DNA of 64,000 nt from Mycobacteriales bacterium (GTDB taxonomy: Bacteria; Actinomycetota; Actinomycetes; Mycobacteriales; SCTD01): the NCBI GenBank assembly GCA_030697205.1, contig JAUYQP010000013.1, forward strand, positions 62,001-126,000, read 5' to 3'. The notes under the pieces are model-generated. The model did not search any database, was not told the origin of the DNA, and saw only the letters and a program-made list of their open reading frames with translations. The position numbers and the translations under genes were made by a program. Below, in pieces: positions 1 through 8,774 of the stretch (within the stretch, counting starts at the first letter, position 1; every line of letters starts with the position of its first letter).

Positions 1-222
1 GCGCGCAGTCGCCCGACAGCGTCGCGGTCACCCAGCCCTGCGCGGCCCCGGCCGGGGTGTCGAGCCGACGCAGGTCGATGGCGGCGGTGATGCCGACAGC
101 GAAGGTCAGCACGACGAGCAGGCCAAGGACCACGACCGGCGTACGTCGTACCTGCCTGGCCGTGCGGGCCTCGTTCTTGCGCTCCCCCGCCAGCTGACGC
201 TCGGAGACAGGTGGGGACATGC
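1..222 (-). CDS. Membrane-anchored hypothetical protein, C-terminal part outside the window
   Basis: An open frame of 74 codons runs leftward from an ATG at 222-220 and leaves the window without a stop. The first ~27 residues are charged (Arg, Lys, Glu). One hydrophobic helix follows at about residues 28-46 (VVVLGLLVVLTFAVGITAA), and then a segment probably outside the membrane with a Cys near the edge. A GGATGGGGG stretch just before the ATG could serve as a ribosome binding site. The shape fits a type II membrane-anchored protein, but the domain that would name it is outside the window, so no function is assigned. Confidence 0.6.
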
Positions 223-346
223 CCCCATCCTGCCCGTTCGGCGTGCACACTCGCTGCCGTGGGGGCAGACGTCGGTCAGGGTCACCGGTGGGTGCCGAGC
301 GTCGGGGTCGACCTCGCGTGCCTGTCGGCGCTGCTCGCCGCCGAAG

Positions 347-451
347 GCGCTGGCCTGGGGCGAGCTCGCGGTGTGGCTGTCAGCCTGGACCTACTGGCCC
401 TCCTGGTTGCAGCCGACCCTGCTGCCGGTGCTCTTCCCGACCGGTCGCACC
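347..451 (+). pseudogene. Possible remnant of a sensor-kinase membrane segment
   Basis: The stretch between the two small minus-strand genes (223-473) has no convincing intact gene. One plus-strand frame here reads as a Trp/Leu/Pro-rich peptide (WLSAWTYWPSWLQPTLLPV followed by LFPTGR). This resembles the last membrane segment before the linker in many actinobacterial histidine kinases, where a W-rich segment ends in LFP(D/T)GR. No start or downstream kinase domain is present and the flanking sequence changes frame. It may be a decayed fragment or a chance resemblance. Confidence 0.22.
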
Positions 452-473
452 GACTCCTCGAACTTCTGGGGGG

Positions 474-686
474 TCAGCGCGAGCTGTTGCTCCGCGACGG
501 GAGCCGGCTCGACGCGGGGCCGATCAGCAGGGTCGAGAGGGCACCGGCCAGCACGCCCCAAAGGACGGGGTTGCCCACCCCTGCGAGGTGCAGACCGACG
601 CCGACGACCACCCCGACCACGACCGCGACGAGCGCGATCCGCATGAGGTCACCGTCGAAGGAGTAGGCACTGCGCTGTCGGCTCAT
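474..686 (-). CDS. Small membrane protein, two predicted helices
   Basis: A 70-residue protein starting at ATG 686-684. After a short polar N-terminus (MSRQRSAYSFDGDLMR) there are two hydrophobic stretches, about residues 16-34 and 38-56, and a Ser/Arg-rich tail. It has no recognised domain. It is transcribed in the same direction as the partial gene at the left edge and away from the chemoreceptor at 781. The initiation region has only a weak TAGGGA purine run. The hydrophobic pattern and a sensible start support a real gene, but short high-GC frames can be spurious. Confidence 0.5.
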   Translation of the reverse strand: MSRQRSAYSFDGDLMRIALVAVVVGVVVGVGLHLAGVGNPVLWGVLAGALSTLLIGPASSRLPSRSNSSR

Positions 687-780
687 GACGCGTCCCTACC
701 CGGAGCGGCTGTGATCCACTCCAGCGCTTCAGCCGCGCCCGGTACGTGCCGATCGTCCCCCTATCCAGCAGGGGGGTTCC

Positions 781-2325
781 GTGGACCACCGTCAGCGCAT
801 GCTGCGGGCAGTCAACGTCTTCGGGTGGGGCGGCGTCGCGCTCTCCACCCTGGTGGCGGTCGTCGCCGAGCGCACGCTCGACGGCACCGCTGGGCTGCTC
901 GCGATCGGCCTGTGGGCGCTCGCCAACACCGTCAACATGACCGTGGTCAGTGCGATCCCGGTCCTGCTGCGGCGCGCGCCGCACCTTCGGCCCGCCCTGC
1001 GCGGCATCCAGATCGGCCTCTACGTCACCAACCTCGTCGTGCAGAGCGGGTTGCTGGTCGCCGGCGGTGGCCTCGCCACCCCGCTGTGGTTGCTGTTCCT
1101 GCCGACCGTGCTCTTCGCGGCCCTCGACACCTCGCGCGCCGAGGCTCTTGTCTGGAGCCTGCTGACGAGCACGACCCTCGTCGGGTGCGCAGCCGCGACC
1201 GGCACGCTCGACCGCGAGCACGCCGCCGCCCTGGTCACCGGTGTCGTGCTCTTCCCTGCGCTCGCGGCCTACCTCAGCGCCCTGTCAGGTGCGCTCTACG
1301 GCATGCGGGCCGACGCGCGCGGTGCCCGGGCGGCGCTCGCCGGCCGGGTCGGCGAGATCGCCGGCGTCCTCGGCCAAGCCGCCGACGGTGACCTGCAGGT
1401 CAGCGTGACCGCGCACGCCGACGACCACGAGATCGCGCCCCTCGTCGCCGGCATCTCGACCAACCTCGAGGGACTGCGGACGCTGGTGGTGCAGGTCCGC
1501 ACCGGGGGCGAGCAGGTCCGCGCCGCCGCCAGCGAGCTGCTCGCGACCGCGGAGGAGCACGCCGCCTCGGCGACCCAGCAGTCGTCGGCCGTCGCCGAGA
1601 CGACGTCGACCATCGAGGAGCTCGCCGCTACCGCGGCCCAGATCGCCGAGACCTCGCAGGCGGTCGCCCGCTACGCCGAGGAGACCCTGCGCCACGCCGA
1701 GCAGGGCCGCACCGCCGTGTCGCGCAGCGTCGCCGCCATGGACACGATCAACGACCGGGTCGAGGGCATCGCGACCCGGGCGCTCGCGCTGGGCGAGAAG
1801 TCCCACGAGATCGGCCGGATCCTCGACGTCATCGACGACCTGGCCGACCAGACCAACCTGCTCGCGCTCAACGCCGCGATCGAGGCCGCCAGGGCCGGCG
1901 AGCAGGGTCGCGGCTTCGCGGTCGTGGCCGCCGAGGTCCGCAAGCTCGCCGAGCGCTCCCAGGCGTCGGCCGGCCATATCCAGGCACTGGTCGCGGACAT
2001 CCAGGCCGAAACGCACCACACGATCGTCGCGACCGAGGAGGGCGCGAAGGAGGTCCGGGCCGGCACCGCACTGGCCCGCGACGTCGTCGACGCGCTCGAG
2101 CGGATCAGCGGGATGGTCGACGAGACCACCACCGCTGCCAAGGAGATCTCGATCGCGACCCAGCAGCAGCGCTCGGCCTCGGAGCAGGTCGTGGCGGCCA
2201 TGACGCAGGTGTCCGACGCCTCCAGGCAGTACGCCGTGGGCTCCCGTCAGACGGCCGCGTCCGCGGCGCAGCTCGGCGCGCTCGCCGACGACCTGCGCGG
2301 GTCGACCGAGCGCTTCCGGACCTGA
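781..2325 (+). CDS. Methyl-accepting chemotaxis protein with integral-membrane sensor
   Basis: A 514-residue receptor that would relay signals to CheA/CheW. The GTG start at 781 is preceded by a G-rich Shine-Dalgarno (caggggggttcc). Residues ~1-185 contain about six hydrophobic helices with little between them, so the sensor is probably in the membrane rather than a periplasmic four-helix or Cache domain. The C-terminal half is a long coiled coil with the conserved signalling hairpin around residues 350-385 ([20 protein letters not shown]), Glu-rich adaptation regions on both sides, and no C-terminal CheR/CheB pentapeptide. It is monocistronic. The CheB/CheR/CheW genes of this window lie 55 kb away. 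Confidence 0.92.
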   Translation: MDHRQRMLRAVNVFGWGGVALSTLVAVVAERTLDGTAGLLAIGLWALANTVNMTVVSAIPVLLRRAPHLRPALRGIQIGLYVTNLVVQSGLLVAGGGLATPLWLLFLPTVLFAALDTSRAEALVWSLLTSTTLVGCAAATGTLDREHAAALVTGVVLFPALAAYLSALSGALYGMRADARGARAALAGRVGEIAGVLGQAADGDLQVSVTAHADDHEIAPLVAGISTNLEGLRTLVVQVRTGGEQVRAAASELLATAEEHAASATQQSSAVAETTSTIEELAATAAQIAETSQAVARYAEETLRHAEQGRTAVSRSVAAMDTINDRVEGIATRALALGEKSHEIGRILDVIDDLADQTNLLALNAAIEAARAGEQGRGFAVVAAEVRKLAERSQASAGHIQALVADIQAETHHTIVATEEGAKEVRAGTALARDVVDALERISGMVDETTTAAKEISIATQQQRSASEQVVAAMTQVSDASRQYAVGSRQTAASAAQLGALADDLRGSTERFRT

Positions 2326-2347
2326 GCTCGCGGAATCCTCCGGCCGG

Positions 2348-2896
2348 TCAGTCCTGCAGCTCGGTCGGGGCGATGCGGACCGGGAATGGCGCGCTCAGCT
2401 CGCAGGCCTCGTCGCCGCGGACGTGTGCGACCTCGACGTAGCTGCCGTCGCGCAGCTCCAGCGCAAGCAGCGACGGCTCGTCGGGATCGACCAGCCAGTA
2501 CGACGCAACCCCCGCCGACTGCAACCGGTCCCGCTTGAGGAGCAGGTCAACCCGCCGGGTGCTGGGTGAGAGCACCTCGACGGCGAGCAGCGGTGGCCCG
2601 GGGAGCTCCGTGCGGGTGAACTGGCCACGAGGGGCGACGAGGAGATCCGGGTGGACCTCTGTGTCGTCGGCCAGGGCGACGGCGAAGGGCGCGAGGACCA
2701 CCTTGAGGTGCGGCGGGCAGGCCGCCCGCAGCAGCAGGTGGAGATTGCCCACCACGTCCTGGTGGGGCAGCGCAGGCCCCGGGCTCACGATCAGCGACCC
2801 GTCGATGAGCTCGTAGCGGTGCCCGTCATCGGGCAGCCTTTCGAGATCGGCCCGCGTCAGCGGTCGTACGAACGGCAAGGTGGTCATGGTCGTCAT
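2348..2896 (-). CDS. Uma2 family (DUF820) putative restriction-like endonuclease
   Basis: A 182-residue protein of the Uma2/DUF820 family, a PD-(D/E)XK-fold group that is abundant in cyanobacteria and actinobacteria and mostly uncharacterised. Visible family features are the N-terminal YELIDGSLIVSP segment, EVHPDLLVAP (catalytic Asp), LLAVEVLSPST (catalytic Glu), then KRDRLQSAGVASYWLVDPDE with the conserved Lys and the W-V-D motif. The ATG at 2896 was chosen because AGGGGC lies 5-6 nt upstream; the frame is open further upstream without a better site. It converges on the chemoreceptor with a 22-bp gap. Its biological role is unknown. Confidence 0.85.
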   Translation of the reverse strand: MTTMTTLPFVRPLTRADLERLPDDGHRYELIDGSLIVSPGPALPHQDVVGNLHLLLRAACPPHLKVVLAPFAVALADDTEVHPDLLVAPRGQFTRTELPGPPLLAVEVLSPSTRRVDLLLKRDRLQSAGVASYWLVDPDEPSLLALELRDGSYVEVAHVRGDEACELSAPFPVRIAPTELQD

Positions 2897-3028
2897 GGTG
2901 CCCCTGTTCGTCGCCCACGGCCACACCCTGCGCCACACGGGTCAGCCCTACCAGAGGGCGCAGTGGATCTGTGGGCGAGCGCTGCTCGGCTCGGAAACCT
3001 GCTGGCTGGAGGATGGGTAGCGGCGCAC

Positions 3029-3414
3029 CTACCCGTCGTTGCGGCGAACGTCGTCAGACCTGGCGTCCGCCCACGTCAGAGCCTCGGCCAGCGGCACGTC
3101 AAGCGGTCCCTGCTCTAGCCAATCATCGTCAGTCCAGTGGGCGCTGTAGGCGCCGCGCCGGCTCCTGCCAACCCACACCTGGCCACGTCTGCCGATGTGC
3201 GCGGGCAGAGTGTTCAGAGCGGCTAACGCCTTGCTAGCGCAATCGGAGTGTGGGGAGCCTGTCGCCACGACAGCGTGGAGTGCCTGGGCAGTCCCGAACG
3301 CGTACGCGGCGTCTCGCCCTCGGGACCCTCGGGCGCTGCCCTCTGAATCATGCTCTGGAGCCGCAGCGGTAAGTCCCTGAGGGACCTCCCGTCGGCACCC
3401 TGCGAGGCATTCAT
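3029..3414 (-). pseudogene. Small hypothetical gene, apparently frameshifted near 3315
   Basis: Two minus-strand frames join into one sensible protein. The first starts at ATG 3414 (MNASQGADGRSLRDLPLRLQ) and ends in PEGPEG. The second supplies RDAAYAFGTAQALHAVVATG and then a Trp-rich C-terminus (GQVWVGRSRRGAYSAHW, DDDWLEQGPLDVPLAEALTW) to the stop at 3029. The second frame has no good start of its own: the GTG at 3268 has no ribosome binding site, and coding-like sequence extends upstream of it. A single-base loss in the GC-rich run around 3310-3325 would explain the break. No family was recognised. Confidence 0.5.
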
Positions 3415-3527
3415 AAACGGAGGCTAACGCGGGGTTACCCCCGGAGCTGCACCTCTGAACGGCTGGCGGTCATCGGCGTATCCAGGAGTGAGCCTCGCTG
3501 CTCCAAGCTGTCCTCATGGCGATCCGC

Positions 3528-3926
3528 CTAGTCGAGGCACTCCAACTCGGTGACAATCGAGGTCGCCGGTCGCTCCAGCCGACCAGGTACGTCGAGCACC
3601 CGCAGCCGGACCTTGTTGACCTTGTCCTCGCGTAGGCAAGACGGCAGCGGGCCCGGCTCGTACCAGGGGCTCGGACTCTCCTTGGTCGCGTCACGCCAGT
3701 ACGCGAGTCGCAACGAGAGGCCCGCACCCCCCGGATCGGTCGCTTCCGAGGAGCAGCACCCAATGGTGACGCCGTCGCCGAGTCGTAGACCCCAGCCCTC
3801 AATGACGCGTTCCTTCGGCGCTGGGGGTGACGAGTCGCTGCACGCAACAAGCCCCGCTAGGCCGAGCAGAGCCAGGACGAAGGAGCACGAGCAATGGATC
3901 ACAACCAACGGTAGGCCGGAGCTCAT
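3528..3926 (-). CDS. Predicted lipoprotein of unknown function
   Basis: A 132-residue protein with a lipoprotein signal peptide: a hydrophobic core (FVLALLGLAGLVAC) ends in an LVAC lipobox, with the lipidated Cys at about residue 29, followed by a Ser/Pro linker. The mature part (~100 residues) has further Cys residues (GCCSSE, PSCLRE, ELECLD) that could form disulfides outside the cell. The ATG at 3926 gives the tidiest signal peptide; a GTG at 3941 is an alternative, and neither has a strong Shine-Dalgarno. It is flanked by the frameshifted gene and the M20 peptidase. No domain was recognised. Confidence 0.65.
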   Translation of the reverse strand: MSSGLPLVVIHCSCSFVLALLGLAGLVACSDSSPPAPKERVIEGWGLRLGDGVTIGCCSSEATDPGGAGLSLRLAYWRDATKESPSPWYEPGPLPSCLREDKVNKVRLRVLDVPGRLERPATSIVTELECLD

Positions 3927-4023
3927 TCTGGTGGACAACACGCTTCACGGAAGCTTCCAACAGCGAGGAAGGCCGGCTATCCGTCAACCCGACGCCTCCT
4001 GGTCACGTCGAACGGTCGACGGG

Positions 4024-5373
4024 CTACTGCGTCGCCGACGACCCCGCGAGCCGCGAGAGGAACAGCGCCTCGGCGAGGCAGGCCCGCTGCCACATGGCGA
4101 GATCGAGGCTCTCGTCGATGCCGTGCCAGCGCGACGCCGGGTCACCGACCCCGGTGACCATCACGGTCGCGCCGGGGTAGGTCCGCGCGAACTCCGCGAT
4201 GAAGGGGATCGACCCGCCGATGCCGGCTTCCACCGCGGGGTTGCCGTAGGCGTCGGCGAAGGCCTGCCGCGCCACGTCGTAGACGTCGCCCTCGGTGGAC
4301 AGCGCGAAGGGCTGGCCCTCCGAGCCGGCGGTGACGGTCACTTCGGCGCCCCACGGGGCGTGGTCGCGCAGGTGCTGCGTGAGCGCCTTCATGGCCGCGC
4401 CGGCCTCGTCGCCGGGACCGATCCGCAGGCTGACCTTGGCGCGGGCGCGGGGCAGCAGGACGTTGGACGCCTCGGTGGTCGACGGCGCGTCGAGGCCGAT
4501 GACGGAGACGGCCGGGCCGTGCCACATCCGGTCGGCCAGGGTGCCGCGGCCGAGCAACCGAGCGCCCTCGACCAGCCCGGCGTCGGCGCGGTAGGACGCC
4601 TCGTCGAGGTCCGGCGCCGACGAGGTCCCGGTGTGCAGGCCCTCGACGGCCACACAGCCTGCGTCGTCGTGCAGCGTCGCGAGCAGCCGGCACAGCGCCG
4701 TGAGCGCGTCGCCGGCAGGCCCGCCGAACATCCCCGAGTGCACCGGTCGCTCGAGCAGCCGCACCTCGACGTAGAGGTCGACGAGGCCGCGCAGCGAGGT
4801 CGTGAACGCGGGCACGTCGACGGCAGCGTTGGCCGAGTCGGCGATGACGATGACGTCGGAGCGCAGCAGGTCGCGGTGCTCGGCGAGCAGCGCGGTCAGC
4901 GTTGGCGAGCCGATCTCCTCCTCGCCCTCGACGAAGAGCACGACCCCCACCGGCGGTCGACCCCCGAAGGCCCGCAGCACCGCGAGGTGCATGAGCACCC
5001 CGGCCTTGTCGTCGGCGGCACCGCGCGCGTAGAGCCGCCCGTCGCGCTCGGTCGGCTCGAAGGGCGGAGTCGTCCACTCCGACAGCGGCCCGGTCGGCTG
5101 CACGTCGAGGTGGGCGTAGAGCAGCACCGTCGGTGCGCCCTCCGGCGCCGGCCAGATGGCGATCACCGCGGGCGCCCCGCCGGCGGAGACGATCTGCACG
5201 TCGGCCGCCCCGGCCGCGCCTGCGTGGGCGGCCACGACGTCGGCGGCCCGTCGTACCTCGGCTGCGGAGCCGGGGTCGCACGACAGCGACGGGATCCGGA
5301 CGAGGTCCTCGAGGTCGCGGCGGGCGTCGGGGAGGACCTCGGCAAGGGCGCTGCGCAGGGCGTCGATCGTCAT
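4024..5373 (-). CDS. M20 family metallopeptidase (dipeptidase/deacylase)
   Basis: A 449-residue di-zinc hydrolase of the M20/M28 superfamily, close to cytosolic dipeptidases (M20A/F). Metal-site motifs are in order: YAHLDVQP (first His, catalytic Asp), RGAADDKAG (bridging Asp), VEGEEEIGSP (general-base Glu and metal Glu), IVIADSAN, and a C-terminal GIDESLD, where family members often have His-x-x-Asn/Asp-Glu. A lid (dimerisation) domain lies between residues ~190 and 310. The start at 5373 (MTIDALRSALAEVLP) fits family length. The frame is open for another 45 codons upstream, but that stretch reads as an antisense shadow of the Doc gene. The Doc gene ends 22 bp upstream on the same strand. 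Confidence 0.9.
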   Translation of the reverse strand: MTIDALRSALAEVLPDARRDLEDLVRIPSLSCDPGSAAEVRRAADVVAAHAGAAGAADVQIVSAGGAPAVIAIWPAPEGAPTVLLYAHLDVQPTGPLSEWTTPPFEPTERDGRLYARGAADDKAGVLMHLAVLRAFGGRPPVGVVLFVEGEEEIGSPTLTALLAEHRDLLRSDVIVIADSANAAVDVPAFTTSLRGLVDLYVEVRLLERPVHSGMFGGPAGDALTALCRLLATLHDDAGCVAVEGLHTGTSSAPDLDEASYRADAGLVEGARLLGRGTLADRMWHGPAVSVIGLDAPSTTEASNVLLPRARAKVSLRIGPGDEAGAAMKALTQHLRDHAPWGAEVTVTAGSEGQPFALSTEGDVYDVARQAFADAYGNPAVEAGIGGSIPFIAEFARTYPGATVMVTGVGDPASRWHGIDESLDLAMWQRACLAEALFLSRLAGSSATQ

Positions 5374-5395
5374 GCCCGCCACGGTAGCCGCGGCC

Positions 5396-5770
5396 TCAGC
5401 GCTCCCGGACGAGCAGCCTCGACGCGATGGCCTCGACGTCGACAGCGGTGGCGGAGACGTCCATGACGAGCTGGAAGGCCGCCTCGTCGTCCAGGTCCGG
5501 TGCGGCACCGTTGATGTCGAGGAAGACCACGGTGGCCAACCAGGCCAACCGCTTGTTGCCGTCGACCAGAGCGTGGTTGCCCGCCAGCGAGTGCAGCAGC
5601 GCCGCGGCCTTCAGCGCGAGCGACGGGTAGGCGTCCTGACCGAAGGCCGACGACCTCGGCCTGGAGCACGCGGAGTCCAGCAGCCCCAGGTCTCGGACCG
5701 GACCGGCACCGAGCAGCCGCACGAGTCCGAGCAGGTCGTCGAGGTCGAGGTAGCTGACGTGTCCCGTCAC
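5396..5770 (-). CDS. doc: Doc-type toxin (Fic-fold), type II toxin-antitoxin system
   Basis: A 124-residue protein of the death-on-curing family, Fic-fold enzymes that phosphorylate EF-Tu in phage P1 Doc. The Fic/Doc motif is present as HALVDGNKRLAW (His, Asp-Gly-Asn-Lys-Arg). The N-terminus, HVSYLDLDDLLGL, matches the usual Doc opening. The GTG start at 5770 overlaps the antitoxin stop by 4 nt (GTGA), so the two genes are translationally coupled, antitoxin first. The motif has the Doc-type Lys after Asn (DGNKR) rather than the Gly of AMPylating Fic proteins (DGNGR). Confidence 0.9.
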   Translation of the reverse strand: MTGHVSYLDLDDLLGLVRLLGAGPVRDLGLLDSACSRPRSSAFGQDAYPSLALKAAALLHSLAGNHALVDGNKRLAWLATVVFLDINGAAPDLDDEAAFQLVMDVSATAVDVEAIASRLLVRER

Positions 5771-5973
5771 ACGGAACCGAGCCGGTCGAGCACGTCTCCC
5801 CAACGCGCCGCGAGCCGCTGTGCGCTCTCCTCCACCGTCAACCGGTGACCCGCGCGCTCGTGCCGTTCGAGGACTGCCCGCCGGATCACCTCTTGCTTCG
5901 ACGTCCCTTCGGCAGTGGCGAGCGCAGTGAGCGCAGCATCGAGCTCGTCGTCGGTACGCAGGGTGAGTGCCAC
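5767..5973 (-). CDS. Ribbon-helix-helix antitoxin (CopG-like) for the Doc toxin
   Basis: A 68-residue protein. The N-terminal half has a ribbon-helix-helix pattern: a short strand MALTLRTDDELDAALTALA, then GTSKQEVIRRAVLERHE. The C-terminal half (AQRLAARWGDVLDRLGSV) is amphipathic and could wrap the toxin. The GTG start at 5973 lacks a clear Shine-Dalgarno. Two direct copies of GTGGTACCG lie 19-38 bp upstream and are probable binding sites for autoregulation. It encodes the first gene of the pair and overlaps doc by 4 nt. Confidence 0.82.
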   Translation of the reverse strand: MALTLRTDDELDAALTALATAEGTSKQEVIRRAVLERHERAGHRLTVEESAQRLAARWGDVLDRLGSV

Positions 5974-5991
5974 GGATTGAGCGTACGCCGG

Positions 5992-6011
5992 GTGGTACCG
6001 GAGTGGTACCG
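5992..6011. promoter_or_regulatory. Probable RHH antitoxin operator: GTGGTACCG twice, 11-bp period
   Basis: GTGGTACCG occurs at 5992-6000 and again at 6003-6011. Each copy contains the palindrome GGTACC, and the copies are 11 bp apart, about one helical turn. Tandem half-sites with this spacing upstream of a ribbon-helix-helix antitoxin are typical of cooperative autorepression. Binding is inferred. Confidence 0.55.
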
Positions 6012-6100
6012 CTTTCCTCGCGGGACGTCCTCGGAACTGGCCCGACGGTCACGCTCGCCCCTGAGGACGCAAGGAGGTGAGGAGGTACGACGGAAACGCC

Positions 6101-6141
6101 GACGGGGCGGGCGCCTCCGCGAGGAGAGCGCCCGCCCCGTC
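6101..6141 (-). terminator. Strong intrinsic terminator downstream of groEL
   Basis: A perfect 14-bp inverted repeat (6101-6114 with 6128-6141; arm GACGGGGCGGGCGC) with a 13-nt loop lies 59 nt after the groEL stop. On the minus strand the stem is followed by a short T-containing stretch (GGCGTTTCC). It separates groEL from the Doc locus. Confidence 0.8.
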
Positions 6142-6199
6142 GTACGAGCTGGCCCGGCCGGAGGCCGGAAGTGCTGTGGTGCGTGTGCTGGGGGGTGGA

Positions 6200-7990
<1,791 letters not shown>

Positions 7991-8038
7991 TCACCCCTGC
8001 GCTCCCATCCGCAACGGGCCCTCGTGCGAACGCCTGTC

Positions 8039-8773
8039 ATGACGACCCTCGCCGCCCCGTCCCCGCGGGCGGGGGCCGTCGCTCCTTCACGCGCGAGGCA
8101 CCTGCGCGGGACCTCGGGGAGGGAGGCCGCCCGCAGCGCCCTCGCCGTCGCCGCGGCCGGCGCCGGGGCCATCCACCTGTCGTCGGCCGGGGCTCACCTC
8201 ACCGAGTGGGCACCGCTGGGCTACTCCTTCGCCGCCGCCGCTGCGCTTCAGGTCGTGTGGGGCGCCGCGCTGGTCCGCCGCGAGTCGCGGGCCCTGCTCC
8301 TCGCCGGCGCGCTCGGCATGGCGGCCGTCCTCGGCGTCTGGCTGCTATCGCGCACCGCCGGGCTCCCCGTCGGCCCCGGCCGCGGCGTCGCGCAGGCGGT
8401 CGGTGTCGCCGACGGGCTGTGCGTCGCGCTCGAGGTCCCCGTCCTACTCGGCGCCCTGGTCCTGCTCCGTCGGCCGGCGGCCCTGCGCCCGCCGGCGGGG
8501 CGCACGGCGCGCCGCCTCGTCGCCGCGACCACGCTCGGCGTCCTCGCCACGACCGGCGTCGCCGTCGCCCAGCCCCCGCACGCCCACCCCGGCCCGGCTG
8601 CGACCGCGAAGGCCGGCGGCCCGGGAGACATCGCCGGGACCCCAATGGTCGAGACCGGCATCGACGGCAACGGCAACGGGGTCGACGACGGCGTCGAGGC
8701 CTACTTCGCCGCGGAGTCCCTCGCCGCCCACGAGGGCCACGAGGGCTATCCCCAACCGGGCGCCTCAGGCTGA
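8039..8773 (+). CDS. Multi-pass membrane protein of unknown function with an EF-hand-like loop
   Basis: A 244-residue protein starting at ATG 8039 ([14 protein letters not shown]). Four to five hydrophobic segments lie between residues ~30 and 180. After them comes a Pro/Ala/His-rich linker and an acidic segment, [15 protein letters not shown], which has the spacing of a Ca-binding EF-hand/dockerin-like loop (D-x-N-x-N-G-x-x-D). The tail is His/Gly-rich ([12 protein letters not shown]). No ribosome binding site is visible. It is divergent from groEL and converges on the diguanylate cyclase with its stop one base from that gene's stop. No family was recognised. Confidence 0.7.
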   Translation: MTTLAAPSPRAGAVAPSRARHLRGTSGREAARSALAVAAAGAGAIHLSSAGAHLTEWAPLGYSFAAAAALQVVWGAALVRRESRALLLAGALGMAAVLGVWLLSRTAGLPVGPGRGVAQAVGVADGLCVALEVPVLLGALVLLRRPAALRPPAGRTARRLVAATTLGVLATTGVAVAQPPHAHPGPAATAKAGGPGDIAGTPMVETGIDGNGNGVDDGVEAYFAAESLAAHEGHEGYPQPGASG

Positions 8774-8774
8774 C

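Noticed and set aside
211-666. 151-codon plus-strand frame near the left end
   Set aside because: No ribosome site, no domain, and overlaps a better minus-strand membrane protein. Only a short possible sensor-kinase remnant in another frame was kept, at low confidence.
5374-5508. 45-codon N-terminal extension of the M20 peptidase
   Set aside because: The extension lies over the Doc gene end, reads as Ser/Arg/Pro shadow sequence and is absent from family architecture; ATG 5373 gives normal length.
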